Of a stretch of DNA of 64,000 nt, positions 1 through 8,432 are shown piece by piece. This stretch comes from Arenibacter sp040216555. Its GTDB lineage: Bacteria > Bacteroidota > Bacteroidia > Flavobacteriales > Flavobacteriaceae. The stretch is taken from the NCBI GenBank assembly GCA_040216555.1, contig JAVJOW010000020.1, positions 124,001-188,000 on the forward strand. Direction: 5' to 3'. Below the pieces are notes generated by a model. It saw nothing but the letters and a program-made list of their open reading frames with translations. It was not told the DNA's origin and made no database searches. Each line of letters opens with the position of its first letter. The stretch's first letter is position 1. The translations under genes were made by a program, and so were the position numbers.

Positions 1-426
1 TTTTTTCTATGGTGGCTACTACCGGTTCTATTAATTCCTCTGGCTATCCTATTTGGTAAAAAAAGAGAGGCCATTGCCAGTGACGTGGAAGGAAACAAAA
101 TTAAACGTGCCAATAAATTGGCGAAGAAATACCTATCTGCAGCCAAAAAAGCCTTAGGGTCCAAGGAGTCATTTTATGTGGCCTTGGAAAAGGCATTGCA
201 CAATTATTTGAAGGCCAAACTTAAAATTGAGACATCAGAATTCAGTAAGGATAAAATAGCCTCTTTACTAAGTGAAAAAAATGTAGACGAAGCCACACGG
301 GAGGGCTTTATGGGCTTACTGAAAAATTGTGAAATGGCCAGATATAGTCCTTTCTCTGACGTTCAGATGCAACAGGATTACAATAAAGCGAGTGAGGTTA
401 TTTCACAACTGGATAAACAAATTTAA
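1..426 (+). CDS. batD: BatD aerotolerance protein, C-terminal part (5' end outside window)
   Basis: The frame is open from the first base and gives 141 residues. It begins in a tryptophan- and leucine-rich membrane span (about residues 4-19) followed by a basic Gly-Lys-Lys-Arg stop-transfer and a helical cytoplasmic tail. This matches the end of BatD, a large envelope protein with one C-terminal membrane anchor. The next gene, batE, starts 3 nt after the stop, which is the usual Bat operon order. The only internal Met lies far into the tail, so a start there would be an artefact. The Bat proteins are linked to stress tolerance and envelope integrity in Bacteroidota; their biochemical role is not settled. 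Identity rests on gene order and the tail, not on the missing N-terminal domains. Confidence 0.75.
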   Translation, partial: FFLWWLLPVLLIPLAILFGKKREAIASDVEGNKIKRANKLAKKYLSAAKKALGSKESFYVALEKALHNYLKAKLKIETSEFSKDKIASLLSEKNVDEATREGFMGLLKNCEMARYSPFSDVQMQQDYNKASEVISQLDKQI

Positions 427-429
427 ACA

Positions 430-1188
430 ATGGTACGTGTATTAACTATTTTAGCCTTTTTGGTAAGTACCTTGGGATTCTCCCAAAATGAACAATTATT
501 TGATGAAGCAACGGCTTTTTACAACCAAGGAGAGTATTCAAAAGCTGCGGACAATTATTTAAAGATATTGGAGAATGGTGAGCATTCGGCCGAACTCTAT
601 TTCAATCTGGGCAACACCTATTATAAGCTTAACAAAATTGCCCCTAGTATCTATTACTACGAGAAGGCATTATTATTAAAACCAAATGATCAGGACATTA
701 GGAACAATCTGGCGTATGCTCAAAATATGACTTTGGATGCCATTGAACCCCTGCCCCAGACCGCTATTTCCAAATTGTATAACAGACTGACTACCTACCT
801 TTCATTTGACCAATGGGCCTATGTTGCAATTGGTTTTATGATGCTATTTGTCTGCTGTTATATCGCCTTTTATTATTTTAAATTTTCTACCCAAAAACGA
901 ATAGCCTTTATAAGCAGCCTTATTTTTCTGCTCTTAACAGTATTGGCGGTTGTTTTGGCCTATATACAATTTTCCAAATTTGAATCGGAACAACCTGCCA
1001 TAGTTTTTACGGAAGAAGTTGGTATTAAATCCGAGCCCAACAACAGGAGTCAGGCTATTTTTACTTTGCATGCCGGTACCAAGGTCAATGTACTTGAACA
1101 ATTGAATGACTGGAAAAAAATTGAAATTGCCGATGGCACCACGGGTTGGATTCCATCGGAGGATATAAAAGTCCTTAAGGATTTTTAA
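430..1188 (+). CDS. batE: BatE: TPR and SH3 domain membrane protein
   Basis: The 252-residue protein has a signal peptide (residues 1-18, ending Gly-Phe-Ser-Gln), TPR-like helical repeats (about 22-100, with the typical NLGNTYYKLN and YYYEKALLLKPN segments), two membrane spans (about 131-150 and 159-180) and a C-terminal SH3-like domain (about 192-252, with the GWIPSEDI signature). TPR + two spans + SH3 is the BatE layout. It lies 3 nt after batD, so the two are co-transcribed. It probably scaffolds protein contacts on the periplasmic face of the Bat complex; this is known only for the family in general. The domain order makes the call fairly secure. Confidence 0.85.
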   Translation: MVRVLTILAFLVSTLGFSQNEQLFDEATAFYNQGEYSKAADNYLKILENGEHSAELYFNLGNTYYKLNKIAPSIYYYEKALLLKPNDQDIRNNLAYAQNMTLDAIEPLPQTAISKLYNRLTTYLSFDQWAYVAIGFMMLFVCCYIAFYYFKFSTQKRIAFISSLIFLLLTVLAVVLAYIQFSKFESEQPAIVFTEEVGIKSEPNNRSQAIFTLHAGTKVNVLEQLNDWKKIEIADGTTGWIPSEDIKVLKDF

Positions 1189-1221
1189 TATTTCTTTAAC
1201 GTCTAATAAATCCGATGGTGT

Positions 1222-1229
1222 TATATTTG
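1222..1229 (+). promoter_or_regulatory. -7 promoter element for the small secreted protein gene
   Basis: TATATTTG matches the Bacteroidota -7 consensus TAnnTTTG and lies 17 nt before the ATG at 1247. It would give a very short leader and a transcript separate from the bat operon. Confidence 0.45.
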
Positions 1230-1246
1230 CTCTAATTTGTGATTCT

Positions 1247-1543
1247 ATGAAAGTCTTCGCTCGTATACTTTTGCTTTCTCTATGGCTATTTGCCATAGTG
1301 GCTCCGAGCGCGATTACTTTAATGGACATCGACAATCCCGTTATTGTAACCAACCTTAACGAGGAAGAACAGCAAGAAACCGGTAAGAAATCTCCCTTGC
1401 AGGAAAAGTTCGTAAACGATAGTTCATCAAATTTCTCTTTAATAGCCCTGTCCCAAAAATCTATAATGGGTGTATACCACCCAATGGGCCATGTCAACAT
1501 CACCCAAAAAATTCTTCTACCACCACCTGAACATATAAGTTAA
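1247..1543 (+). CDS. Small secreted or membrane-anchored protein of unknown function
   Basis: This 98-residue protein has an N-terminal hydrophobic stretch (about residues 4-25) that could be a signal peptide or anchor, then an acidic and polar region with a run of Glu and Gln, and it ends in a proline-rich motif (LLPPPEHIS). No enzyme motif is visible and I do not recognise the family. A promoter-like element precedes it, and it lies 75 bp upstream of the SulP gene in the same direction, so it may be the first gene of the bicarbonate module. The long antisense ORF over the same bases has no family features and was discounted. Confidence 0.6.
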   Translation: MKVFARILLLSLWLFAIVAPSAITLMDIDNPVIVTNLNEEEQQETGKKSPLQEKFVNDSSSNFSLIALSQKSIMGVYHPMGHVNITQKILLPPPEHIS

Positions 1544-1618
1544 TCTTAAAAGTTAACCTATTTCGATTAATTAAAAACTTGTCCTTGATTCCCATTAAGG
1601 ACTAAATTATTATTTTAT

Positions 1619-3211
1619 ATGTTCAAAAATCTTAAGAGCGACCTTCCCGCAAGTGTCGTGGTATTTTTTGTTGCGCTACCCCTATGTTTGGGTATAGCCT
1701 TAGCCAGTGGCGCGCCCCTGTTTTCAGGTTTAATTGCCGGTATAATCGGCGGTATTGTTGTAGGGGCACTTAGTGGCTCTAAAATTGGTGTTAGTGGACC
1801 AGCAGCCGGTCTGGCCGCTATTGTTTTAACCGCAATCGGTGCATTGGGAGGTTTTGAAAACTTCTTGGTTGCCGTTGTACTTGGTGGAATCATTCAGTTG
1901 ATATTCGGTATTTTAAAAGCGGGTGTTATTGGGTACTATTTTCCTTCATCGGTAATAAAAGGCATGCTGACCGGTATAGGTATCATTATTATACTTAAAC
2001 AAATTCCACATTTTTTCGGTTATGACCCAGATCCCGAAGGCGATTGGGCCTTTTTTCAAGTGGACGGGGAGAACACCTTTTCGGAAATCATAAATACTGT
2101 AAACAATATTAGCCCGGGTGCAACGCTGGTGGCTATAGCTGGCTTATCCATATTACTGTTATGGGATAAGATACTTTCCAAAAAAGGAAAGATTTTTCAG
2201 CTTATCCAAGGGCCATTGGTTGCCGTCGCGGTAGGTATCATATTCTTTGTTTTAACACAGAACAGTTCATTTTTGGCCATTTCTTCCGATCACTTGGTAA
2301 GTGTACCCATTCCTGAAGATGCCGCATCATTCTTAGGACAGTTCAGTTTCCCTAATTTTGCCGCAATCACGAACCCGGATGTATGGATTACCGCCTTTAC
2401 CATTGCTTTGGTTGCCAGTCTCGAGACCCTTTTATGCGTGGAGGCCACCGATAAGTTGGATCCTGAAAAAAACGTAACACCCACCAACCGTGAGCTGCTT
2501 GCACAAGGTACTGGCAATATTATATCGGGGTTAATTGGAGGACTACCCATAACCCAAGTAATCGTTAGAAGTTCTGCCAACATTCAATCTGGTGGGAAAT
2601 CAAAATTATCGACCATTTTTCACGGTTTTCTATTGCTTATTTCCGTTATTCTTATTCCAAAATTATTGAACATGATACCCCTTTCGGTTTTAGCGGCCAT
2701 ACTTTTTATCGTAGGCTATAAGTTGGCAAAACCGGCTCTTTTTGTTAAAATGTACAAATTGGGATGGAAACAGTTCGTTCCCTTTTCGGTGACCGTATTT
2801 GGTATCATATTTACAGATTTACTTGTTGGTATCAGCCTCGGCCTTGCTGTTGGCATTGTGGTAATCCTATTGAAAAGCTATCAAAATTCCCATTTCCTTC
2901 ATATGGAAGATATAAGCAATGGTAAACACAGGATAAAAATGACCCTTGCAGAAGAAGTGACCTTTTTTAATAAAGGTGCCATTCTTAAAGAATTGGATAG
3001 CCTGCCAAGGGATACCTATTTGGAGTTAAATTTGCTCAAGACAAGATATCTTGATCTGGATATAATTGAAATTCTAGACGATTTTTCGGTTAAGGCAAAG
3101 GAACGTAATATAGATATTCAATTAATCTCAAAGCGTGGTGTAGTTGAAAATCCACCAAGTTTTACAGAATTCTTTAGAACAAGACCAAAATCTAAATTAA
3201 GTTTAAGCTAA
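1619..3211 (+). CDS. SulP family anion (probable bicarbonate) transporter
   Basis: The 530-residue protein shows the SulP core: about a dozen hydrophobic spans, a Gly/Ala-rich first region with SGPAAGL (about residue 60), and the family motif near GLIGGLPITQVIVRSSANIQ (about 300-320). A divergent STAS-like domain (about 425-525) forms the cytoplasmic tail. SulP proteins move sulfate, bicarbonate or other anions. Its placement with a carbonic anhydrase and a second SulP gene points to bicarbonate, but substrate cannot be read from sequence. The stop codon overlaps the start of the next gene by one base, so the two are translationally coupled. It belongs to the same superfamily as the SulP at 4832 but is clearly not a recent copy. 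Confidence 0.88.
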   Translation: MFKNLKSDLPASVVVFFVALPLCLGIALASGAPLFSGLIAGIIGGIVVGALSGSKIGVSGPAAGLAAIVLTAIGALGGFENFLVAVVLGGIIQLIFGILKAGVIGYYFPSSVIKGMLTGIGIIIILKQIPHFFGYDPDPEGDWAFFQVDGENTFSEIINTVNNISPGATLVAIAGLSILLLWDKILSKKGKIFQLIQGPLVAVAVGIIFFVLTQNSSFLAISSDHLVSVPIPEDAASFLGQFSFPNFAAITNPDVWITAFTIALVASLETLLCVEATDKLDPEKNVTPTNRELLAQGTGNIISGLIGGLPITQVIVRSSANIQSGGKSKLSTIFHGFLLLISVILIPKLLNMIPLSVLAAILFIVGYKLAKPALFVKMYKLGWKQFVPFSVTVFGIIFTDLLVGISLGLAVGIVVILLKSYQNSHFLHMEDISNGKHRIKMTLAEEVTFFNKGAILKELDSLPRDTYLELNLLKTRYLDLDIIEILDDFSVKAKERNIDIQLISKRGVVENPPSFTEFFRTRPKSKLSLS

Positions 3212-4062
3212 TGGCCATGAAGACAAATAAACACAAGATAGCTTTGTTCACGGATTTACAAGGAGACATTTCCAGTCTATTAAAAAGTGCCGTTAGTTTG
3301 GCTCAAATGATCAATGGGGAAATTGAAGTCTTAAATGTAACGAAGCCCACGGCAGTTATTGGTAAGGAAAACCAATTGTCGGCTATGCGCACACTAAACC
3401 GTGAATATATTCTTACGGATAAAAGAATGAAAGATATATTATCGCCTATAATTGATAATTACGGGGTAGCTGTTAATTATTCCAGTACCTTTGGGAATAT
3501 TAGAAATGAGATTGATAGGTATCTACGCGAAAATAACCCAGACATTATAGTCTTGGGAAGACTTAAGAGCAAACATTTTAATACGGCTGAAAATAGAATA
3601 ATCAACTTTGTTCTAAGTGTTTTTAAGGGCACTGTATTGATTGTTTCACATGATAAAGGTCTTGAACCAGGTATGAAGATACGAATAGGATCCCTTAATT
3701 GTTCCGAAGCGGTATTTAACGCTTCCTTTACAGAGGAGCTCTTTTTAAATACAAATAGCGTTTTGAAGTCGTTCAATATTCTTGAATCTTCAAATGTTGT
3801 ACCACAAACCGTGGGTTCCTTAGGGCGCAAGACCATCAATTATGTTTTTGATAATAATGAAAATACGGTGAACAATCTTCCCGTTTATCTATCCATAAGT
3901 AATATTGATCTCTTGTTTTTGGATGGAGGAAATAAGGAAAAAGAGGCTCTTTCCAGATTATTGAATACATATAATATGGTAAGGAAATCGGATATTAATA
4001 TTTTGGTAACCGGAGAAAAACACACTCAATACAACTTTAACACAACACTAAAAATAGCATAA
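3211..4062 (+). CDS. Tandem universal stress protein (Usp-like)
   Basis: The 283-residue protein has the size of two Usp domains. The first half keeps the Usp beginning (a beta strand with KIALFTD, then a helix) and the segment NPDIIVLGRLKS (about 108-119), typical of the Usp core. The second half is divergent. It starts on the last base of the SulP stop (TAATG), so it is coupled to the transporter. A second ATG two codons in (3217) is an alternative start. Usp proteins bind nucleotides and sometimes modulate transporters; a role in controlling SulP flux is inference from the coupling. The carbonic anhydrase gene follows 15 nt later. Confidence 0.75.
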   Translation: MAMKTNKHKIALFTDLQGDISSLLKSAVSLAQMINGEIEVLNVTKPTAVIGKENQLSAMRTLNREYILTDKRMKDILSPIIDNYGVAVNYSSTFGNIRNEIDRYLRENNPDIIVLGRLKSKHFNTAENRIINFVLSVFKGTVLIVSHDKGLEPGMKIRIGSLNCSEAVFNASFTEELFLNTNSVLKSFNILESSNVVPQTVGSLGRKTINYVFDNNENTVNNLPVYLSISNIDLLFLDGGNKEKEALSRLLNTYNMVRKSDINILVTGEKHTQYNFNTTLKIA

Positions 4063-4077
4063 TTAAAATATTTAAAT

Positions 4078-4707
4078 ATGAAAGCACATACTAAAGAAAC
4101 ACAAGCAACAATGACCCCGAATAAGGCGTTGCAATATTTGAAAGAAGGAAACCAAAGATTTCAAAACAACTTGAAGGCCAATAGAAACCTTCTTGAACAA
4201 GTTAACGATACGAGTGAAGGCCAGTTTCCATTTGCAACCATTTTAAGTTGTATCGACTCCAGGGTTTCTGCCGAATTGGTCTTTGACCAAGGCCTCGGTG
4301 ATATCTTTAGTATTCGCATAGCCGGTAACTTTGTAAATGAAGATATTTTAGGTAGTATGGAGTTTGCATGCAAACTTGCAGGAACCAAACTGATTGTTGT
4401 TCTGGGCCACACAAGCTGTGGTGCCATAAAAGGGGCCTGTGATCATGCAAGATTGGGTAATCTTACCGCCTTGATCAATAAGATAGAACCAGCAGTAGAC
4501 GCAGTTACGGAACCAACTGACGAGAATTTAAGAAATTCTAAAAACCTTGAGTTTGTAGATAATGTTGCTGCAAAGAACGTGCTTTTAACAATTGGAAATA
4601 TACGGAAGAAGAGCCCTGTTCTAACAGAAATGGAAGATAATGGAGAAATAAAAGTTGTTGGCGCCATGTACGATGTTTCCAATGGTGAAGTTGTTTTCTA
4701 CGATTAA
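4078..4707 (+). CDS. Beta-class carbonic anhydrase
   Basis: This 209-residue zinc enzyme interconverts CO2 and bicarbonate. The zinc ligands and catalytic dyad are all present: Cys58-x-Asp60-x-Arg62 in the SCIDSR motif, and His111 and Cys114 in GHTSCGA. Length and motif spacing fit the beta class. There is no signal peptide, so it is cytoplasmic. It sits between two SulP transporter genes and directly after a Usp-like gene, which suggests coupling of bicarbonate import to CO2 hydration or dehydration. Family assignment is secure; the physiological direction is inferred. Confidence 0.95.
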   Translation: MKAHTKETQATMTPNKALQYLKEGNQRFQNNLKANRNLLEQVNDTSEGQFPFATILSCIDSRVSAELVFDQGLGDIFSIRIAGNFVNEDILGSMEFACKLAGTKLIVVLGHTSCGAIKGACDHARLGNLTALINKIEPAVDAVTEPTDENLRNSKNLEFVDNVAAKNVLLTIGNIRKKSPVLTEMEDNGEIKVVGAMYDVSNGEVVFYD

Positions 4708-4727
4708 TACACCTAATGAAAGGAAAT

Positions 4728-4757
4728 AGAAGGCCAATGTTACCAAATTGGCCTTCT
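4728..4757 (+). promoter_or_regulatory. mRNA hairpin between carbonic anhydrase and SulP2 genes
   Basis: An 11-bp perfect stem (AGAAGGCCAAT paired with ATTGGCCTTCT) with an 8-nt loop lies 20 nt after the carbonic anhydrase stop. A second 7-bp hairpin follows at 4764-4784. Neither has a proper T tract, so they look more like transcript stabilisers, processing sites or partial attenuators than a full terminator. Confidence 0.5.
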
Positions 4758-4831
4758 TCCCAATGAAACCAAAAGTTGGTTTCAATCTTAAGTGATTTTT
4801 GCTTAAACTAACTGGCATTAAATTCAATTTT

Positions 4832-6712
4832 ATGAAAAATCTTTTTTCAAATTTTAGAGGAGACCTTTTTGGTGGAATAACAGCAGGTATTGTTGCCCTT
4901 CCTTTGGCCTTGGCCTTTGGTGTAAGTTCCGGGCTTGGACCAAGTGCCGGACTGTATGGAGCTATATTTATCAGTTTTTTTGCTGCTCTTTTTGGAGGCA
5001 CCAACACTCAAATATCTGGCCCCACCGCTCCAATGACCGCAGTAAGTATGGTGGTTATTGCCGGTATCGTGGCGCTTAATGACGGAAGCATTGAAAAGGC
5101 GCTTCCAGCCATTCTTATTGTATTTTTATTGGCCGGTCTTATGCAAATAGGTCTTGGCCTTTTAGGTATTGGCAAGTACATTCGTTACATCCCTTACCCA
5201 GTAGTTTCCGGTTTTATGACCGCAATTGGGGTAATTATATTGGTTACTCAAATTTTACCGGCCGTAGGGTATTACCCAAAAGAAGATGATGAGTATGTAT
5301 CACAATACAAACCACTAGCCGAGGAAATCATCTTAGAAAATATTCTTAAAGAAGAGGCAGGCGAAGGTATTCTAGTTTTGGAAGATTTTGAGGAAACAAT
5401 CAAACGCGCGGAAGGAATTACCCAAGATGATGTTAACAAAGAAGCCAGTACTCTGGCCAAAACTGATGCTTCAGGGGTTTTTGGGACAATAAAAGTCCTT
5501 CCCAGGGCCATGCAAAACATCAATTGGCTGGAACTTATCTTGGCACTATCAACAATCGCTATAATTTATGGTTTCAAAAAAATTACAACTGCCATACCAA
5601 GTGCATTGGTAGCCCTAATTGTTGTTTCGGGAGTGGCATACGGATTTGGACTCAATTATCGTCCTATTGAAGAAATACCTAGTGGTTTTCCCGTGCCCAA
5701 TCTTGAAATATTCACCGCATTTAAACTCAACTCCGTAACTCCTTATATCTTTACAGCTTTGACCCTGGCCTTATTGGGAGCCATAGATTCGCTTTTGACA
5801 TCTGTAGTAGCGGATAACATGACCAAAACAAAGCACCAACCCAATAAAGAACTTGTGGGTCAGGGAATAGGCAACAGTATAGCCGCAATTTTTGGAGGAA
5901 TACCTGGAGCTGGTGCTACTATCCGTACCGTAGTAAATATAAACGCAGGGGGTAAAACCAAACTATCGGGTATGGTCGCAGGTGTACTGCTTTTAATAAT
6001 TCTTTTAGCTTTGGGTCCGGTTGCATCCCAAATACCTGCAGCTGTGCTTGCCGGGATATTGGTTACCGTAGGTATAGGTGTTATGGACTATAAAGGCCTG
6101 AAAGCCATACCAAGTTTACCGAAAGACATAAGCATAGGCCCACTTAAATTAAGTTCTGAGGTTATCATTATGCTTGTTGTACTGGTTCTTTCTTCCGTAT
6201 GGAATTTGGTCTATGCGGTGGGTGTTGGCCTGGTAATTGCCTCGTTAATGTTCATGAAAAAAATGGGGGATCTTACCGCCGAAAGGTCAGACGTAAAAAC
6301 CTTGGAAAATGAAAAAGGATGGGCAGATGAAACCAATTTCCCGAAACATTTAAAAGAGAAAGTCTTTATAAAGCACATTAAAGGCCCCCTATTCTTTGGT
6401 TCCACCAGTGAATTTCAAGCCTTGGCAAACCAAATTCCAAGAACGGCATCAACGGTTATTATTCGTATGGACCGTATGCAGTACATGGATCAATCAGGTC
6501 TCTACACTTTGGAAGACGTGCTTATAGATTTACTTAATTCCAACATCGAAGTATTATTGGTAGATGTACTGGATCAGCCACGTTACATGATGGAACGGGT
6601 AGATCTAATACCTGATTTAATTCCAAAAGACCGCATTTTTGAGACTTTTGAGGAATGCATTACCTACTTAAATCAAAAGCCGGTTAAACAAAAGACCGAA
6701 GCTTCCGCATAG
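4832..6712 (+). CDS. SulP family anion transporter with STAS domain (probable bicarbonate transporter)
   Basis: From the ATG at 4832 the protein has 626 residues; a TTG eleven codons upstream is less likely because the segment MKNLFSNFRGDLFGG is the usual SulP beginning. The core shows SGPTAPM (about 63-69) and a conserved GGIPGAGATIRTVVN segment (about 365). A clear STAS domain occupies about residues 515-610 with the MDQSGLYTLEDV signature. Between two early spans there is an acidic, hydrophilic insertion of roughly 75-80 residues (from about 150) that the first SulP protein largely lacks. It is the last gene of the module and probably imports bicarbonate or sulfate with sodium or protons; specificity is not visible. 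Confidence 0.9.
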   Translation: MKNLFSNFRGDLFGGITAGIVALPLALAFGVSSGLGPSAGLYGAIFISFFAALFGGTNTQISGPTAPMTAVSMVVIAGIVALNDGSIEKALPAILIVFLLAGLMQIGLGLLGIGKYIRYIPYPVVSGFMTAIGVIILVTQILPAVGYYPKEDDEYVSQYKPLAEEIILENILKEEAGEGILVLEDFEETIKRAEGITQDDVNKEASTLAKTDASGVFGTIKVLPRAMQNINWLELILALSTIAIIYGFKKITTAIPSALVALIVVSGVAYGFGLNYRPIEEIPSGFPVPNLEIFTAFKLNSVTPYIFTALTLALLGAIDSLLTSVVADNMTKTKHQPNKELVGQGIGNSIAAIFGGIPGAGATIRTVVNINAGGKTKLSGMVAGVLLLIILLALGPVASQIPAAVLAGILVTVGIGVMDYKGLKAIPSLPKDISIGPLKLSSEVIIMLVVLVLSSVWNLVYAVGVGLVIASLMFMKKMGDLTAERSDVKTLENEKGWADETNFPKHLKEKVFIKHIKGPLFFGSTSEFQALANQIPRTASTVIIRMDRMQYMDQSGLYTLEDVLIDLLNSNIEVLLVDVLDQPRYMMERVDLIPDLIPKDRIFETFEECITYLNQKPVKQKTEASA

Positions 6713-6748
6713 TTTCTAAGCCAATTTATGCTGAAATATGTAGTCGGT

Positions 6749-6779
6749 AATGCCGTAAATATCTTAAATTTGCGGCATT
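6749..6779 (+). promoter_or_regulatory. pheS promoter with flanking inverted repeat
   Basis: A -7 element TAAATTTG (6765-6772) lies 18 nt before the pheS ATG. It is bracketed by a 7-bp inverted repeat, AATGCCG (6749-6755) and CGGCATT (6773-6779), 17 nt apart. The repeat could be an operator or chance; no T-box or leader peptide is visible in the short leader. Confidence 0.45.
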
Positions 6780-6790
6780 AGCCGAACAGC

Positions 6791-7810
6791 ATGATCGATA
6801 CCATAAAAAAGCACATTACCGAGGTAGAAAATTTTTCTTCTACCGATATTGAGGCCATAGAGGCATTCCGAATAAAATACTTGGGAAAAAAAGGATTGTT
6901 CAATCATTTTTTTTCAGATTTCAAAAACGTTCCAAACGAACAAAAAAAGGAGTTCGGGAAAACTGTCAATTTACTTAAAACCGTTGCTACGGAAAAAGTC
7001 AATGAGTTAAAGGAAGCCCTTGAAAATAAGAAAGAAGAAAAAGGAATTTATGGCGATTTAACAAGACCGGGGGAACCTTTGGGCCTTGGAACGCGCCATC
7101 CCATCTCGATAGTCAAAAATCAGATAATAGACATTTTTTCCAGAATTGGGTTCAATGTTTCCGAAGGACCGGAAATAGAAGATGATTGGCATAACTTTAC
7201 TGCTCTAAACCTTCCGGAATACCATCCTGCAAGGGATATGCAGGACACCTTCTTTATACAGACCGATCCCGACATTTTATTGCGTACCCATACCTCATCG
7301 GTCCAAGTGCGCTATATGGAAAACAACAAACCCCCTATAAGGACCATTTCTCCGGGCAGGGTGTACAGGAACGAGGCTATATCCGCTCGTTCCCATTGCT
7401 TCTTTCATCAAGTGGAAGGACTATACATTGACAAGGATGTTTCCTTTGCCGATTTAAAACAAACCTTACAATTTTTTACTACCGAATTGTTCGGAAAATC
7501 TAAAATTAGGCTTAGGCCTTCCTACTTTCCATTTACCGAGCCCAGTGCCGAGGTAGATGTTTATTGGGGACTGGAAACCGAAACCGATTATAAAATGACA
7601 AAGGGAACCGGATGGCTGGAAATCATGGGCTGCGGTATGGTAGACCCCAATGTGCTTACCAATTGCGGCATCGATGCCAACGAATACTCCGGCTTTGCTT
7701 TTGGTATGGGTATAGATAGAATTGCCTTATTGCTACATCAAATTTCAGATATTAGATTATTAAGCGAAAATGATGTGCGCTTTTTGGAGCAGTTTAAGAG
7801 TGCTTTTTAA
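6791..7810 (+). CDS. pheS: Phenylalanine--tRNA ligase alpha subunit
   Basis: This is the catalytic subunit that charges tRNA-Phe with phenylalanine in the cytoplasm as an alpha2-beta2 enzyme. The 339-residue length is standard. An N-terminal coiled coil (about 1-90) precedes the class II synthetase fold, with HPISIVKNQI at about 103, motif 2 with GRVYRNE and the histidine/phenylalanine cluster HCFFHQVEGLYID (about 190-215), and motif 3 GMGIDRIALLLHQISDIR (about 306). The ATG at 6791 follows a matching promoter. The beta subunit gene is not adjacent, so pheT must lie elsewhere, as is common in this group. Confidence 0.97.
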   Translation: MIDTIKKHITEVENFSSTDIEAIEAFRIKYLGKKGLFNHFFSDFKNVPNEQKKEFGKTVNLLKTVATEKVNELKEALENKKEEKGIYGDLTRPGEPLGLGTRHPISIVKNQIIDIFSRIGFNVSEGPEIEDDWHNFTALNLPEYHPARDMQDTFFIQTDPDILLRTHTSSVQVRYMENNKPPIRTISPGRVYRNEAISARSHCFFHQVEGLYIDKDVSFADLKQTLQFFTTELFGKSKIRLRPSYFPFTEPSAEVDVYWGLETETDYKMTKGTGWLEIMGCGMVDPNVLTNCGIDANEYSGFAFGMGIDRIALLLHQISDIRLLSENDVRFLEQFKSAF

Positions 7811-7930
7811 TTCTATGCCCTGTATTCCAACAAATATGGCAATATCATATAGGGTACCTTTTAAATATTGTTTTAACCAAATTTCACCAACTATTAAAGT
7901 TGGGAGTATTCTGAAATATTTTCTGTACAA

Positions 7931-8326
7931 TTGAAAAAAGATATAGAAATTCCAATTGCGAAAAATGTACATGTTGCCATTATACATGAATGGAATGATG
8001 AATTCTTGGAGAAAAATTGGAATGCCTACCTTATCAACGATAGGGATTCCAGGATTGAAGCTGTCATAGTAGTTTCCAATGGTTATGAAGGAGATCGAAA
8101 AACGTCCACCATGAGACATGGATTGGGTGACATCCCGGCCAAAGGCTTTCGAAAAATTGAAATAATCCATGAAGATATCCTGGCCTTTAACAACGAATTC
8201 TTTGTTACTTTTTTCGCGGATGACAAATTATACGAGAAACGCTTCCTCTTCGAAAAATACGCTATTAGCGAATCCAATCTAGGGCCTATCCCAGTAATGG
8301 AATTAGAGGGTATTATGGCCAAATAA
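7931..8326 (+). CDS. Conserved hypothetical protein
   Basis: This 131-residue soluble protein begins at a TTG codon (7931); no ATG is available near the N-terminus. It has an alternating beta-strand pattern, with EAVIVVSNGYEG (about 44-55) and GPIPVMELEG near the C-terminus, and no signal peptide or membrane span. I do not recognise a domain. It lies 120 bp after pheS in the same direction and before the efflux regulator, and belongs to neither with certainty. The regular strand pattern and lack of low-complexity sequence suggest a real gene despite the weak start. Confidence 0.6.
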   Translation: MKKDIEIPIAKNVHVAIIHEWNDEFLEKNWNAYLINDRDSRIEAVIVVSNGYEGDRKTSTMRHGLGDIPAKGFRKIEIIHEDILAFNNEFFVTFFADDKLYEKRFLFEKYAISESNLGPIPVMELEGIMAK

Positions 8327-8376
8327 TCCCTAAAACCCCTACATATTTACATTAACAAAATATTAACCCTCCATTA

Positions 8377-8394
8377 GTTCGGTTTTTACCGAAC
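8377..8394. promoter_or_regulatory. Operator candidate for the RND efflux operon
   Basis: GTTCGGT-tttt-ACCGAAC is a perfect 7-bp inverted repeat. Its last base lies 6 nt upstream of the -7 promoter element at 8401, so a bound dimer would cover the spacer and likely the -33 region. The next gene encodes a MarR-type DNA-binding protein, so autoregulation is the simplest reading. Confidence 0.6.
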
Positions 8395-8400
8395 CAATCG

Positions 8401-8408
8401 TACTTTTG
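8401..8408 (+). promoter_or_regulatory. -7 promoter element of the RND efflux operon
   Basis: TACTTTTG is an exact match to TAnnTTTG. Transcription would begin near 8415. This rules out the TTG at 8406, which lies inside the element, as the start of the regulator and supports the GTG at 8433. Confidence 0.65.
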
Positions 8409-8432
8409 TCCTTTCGTTTAAACATTATTATT

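Noticed and set aside
934..1503. A 189-codon minus-strand frame over the end of batE and the small secreted protein gene
   Set aside because: It has no family features, starts inside batE on the opposite strand, and is explained as the shadow of the plus-strand genes.
8406..8432. TTG at 8406 as start of the GbsR/MarR gene
   Set aside because: It lies inside the predicted -7 promoter box, so it would not be transcribed; GTG 8433 fits the protein family length.
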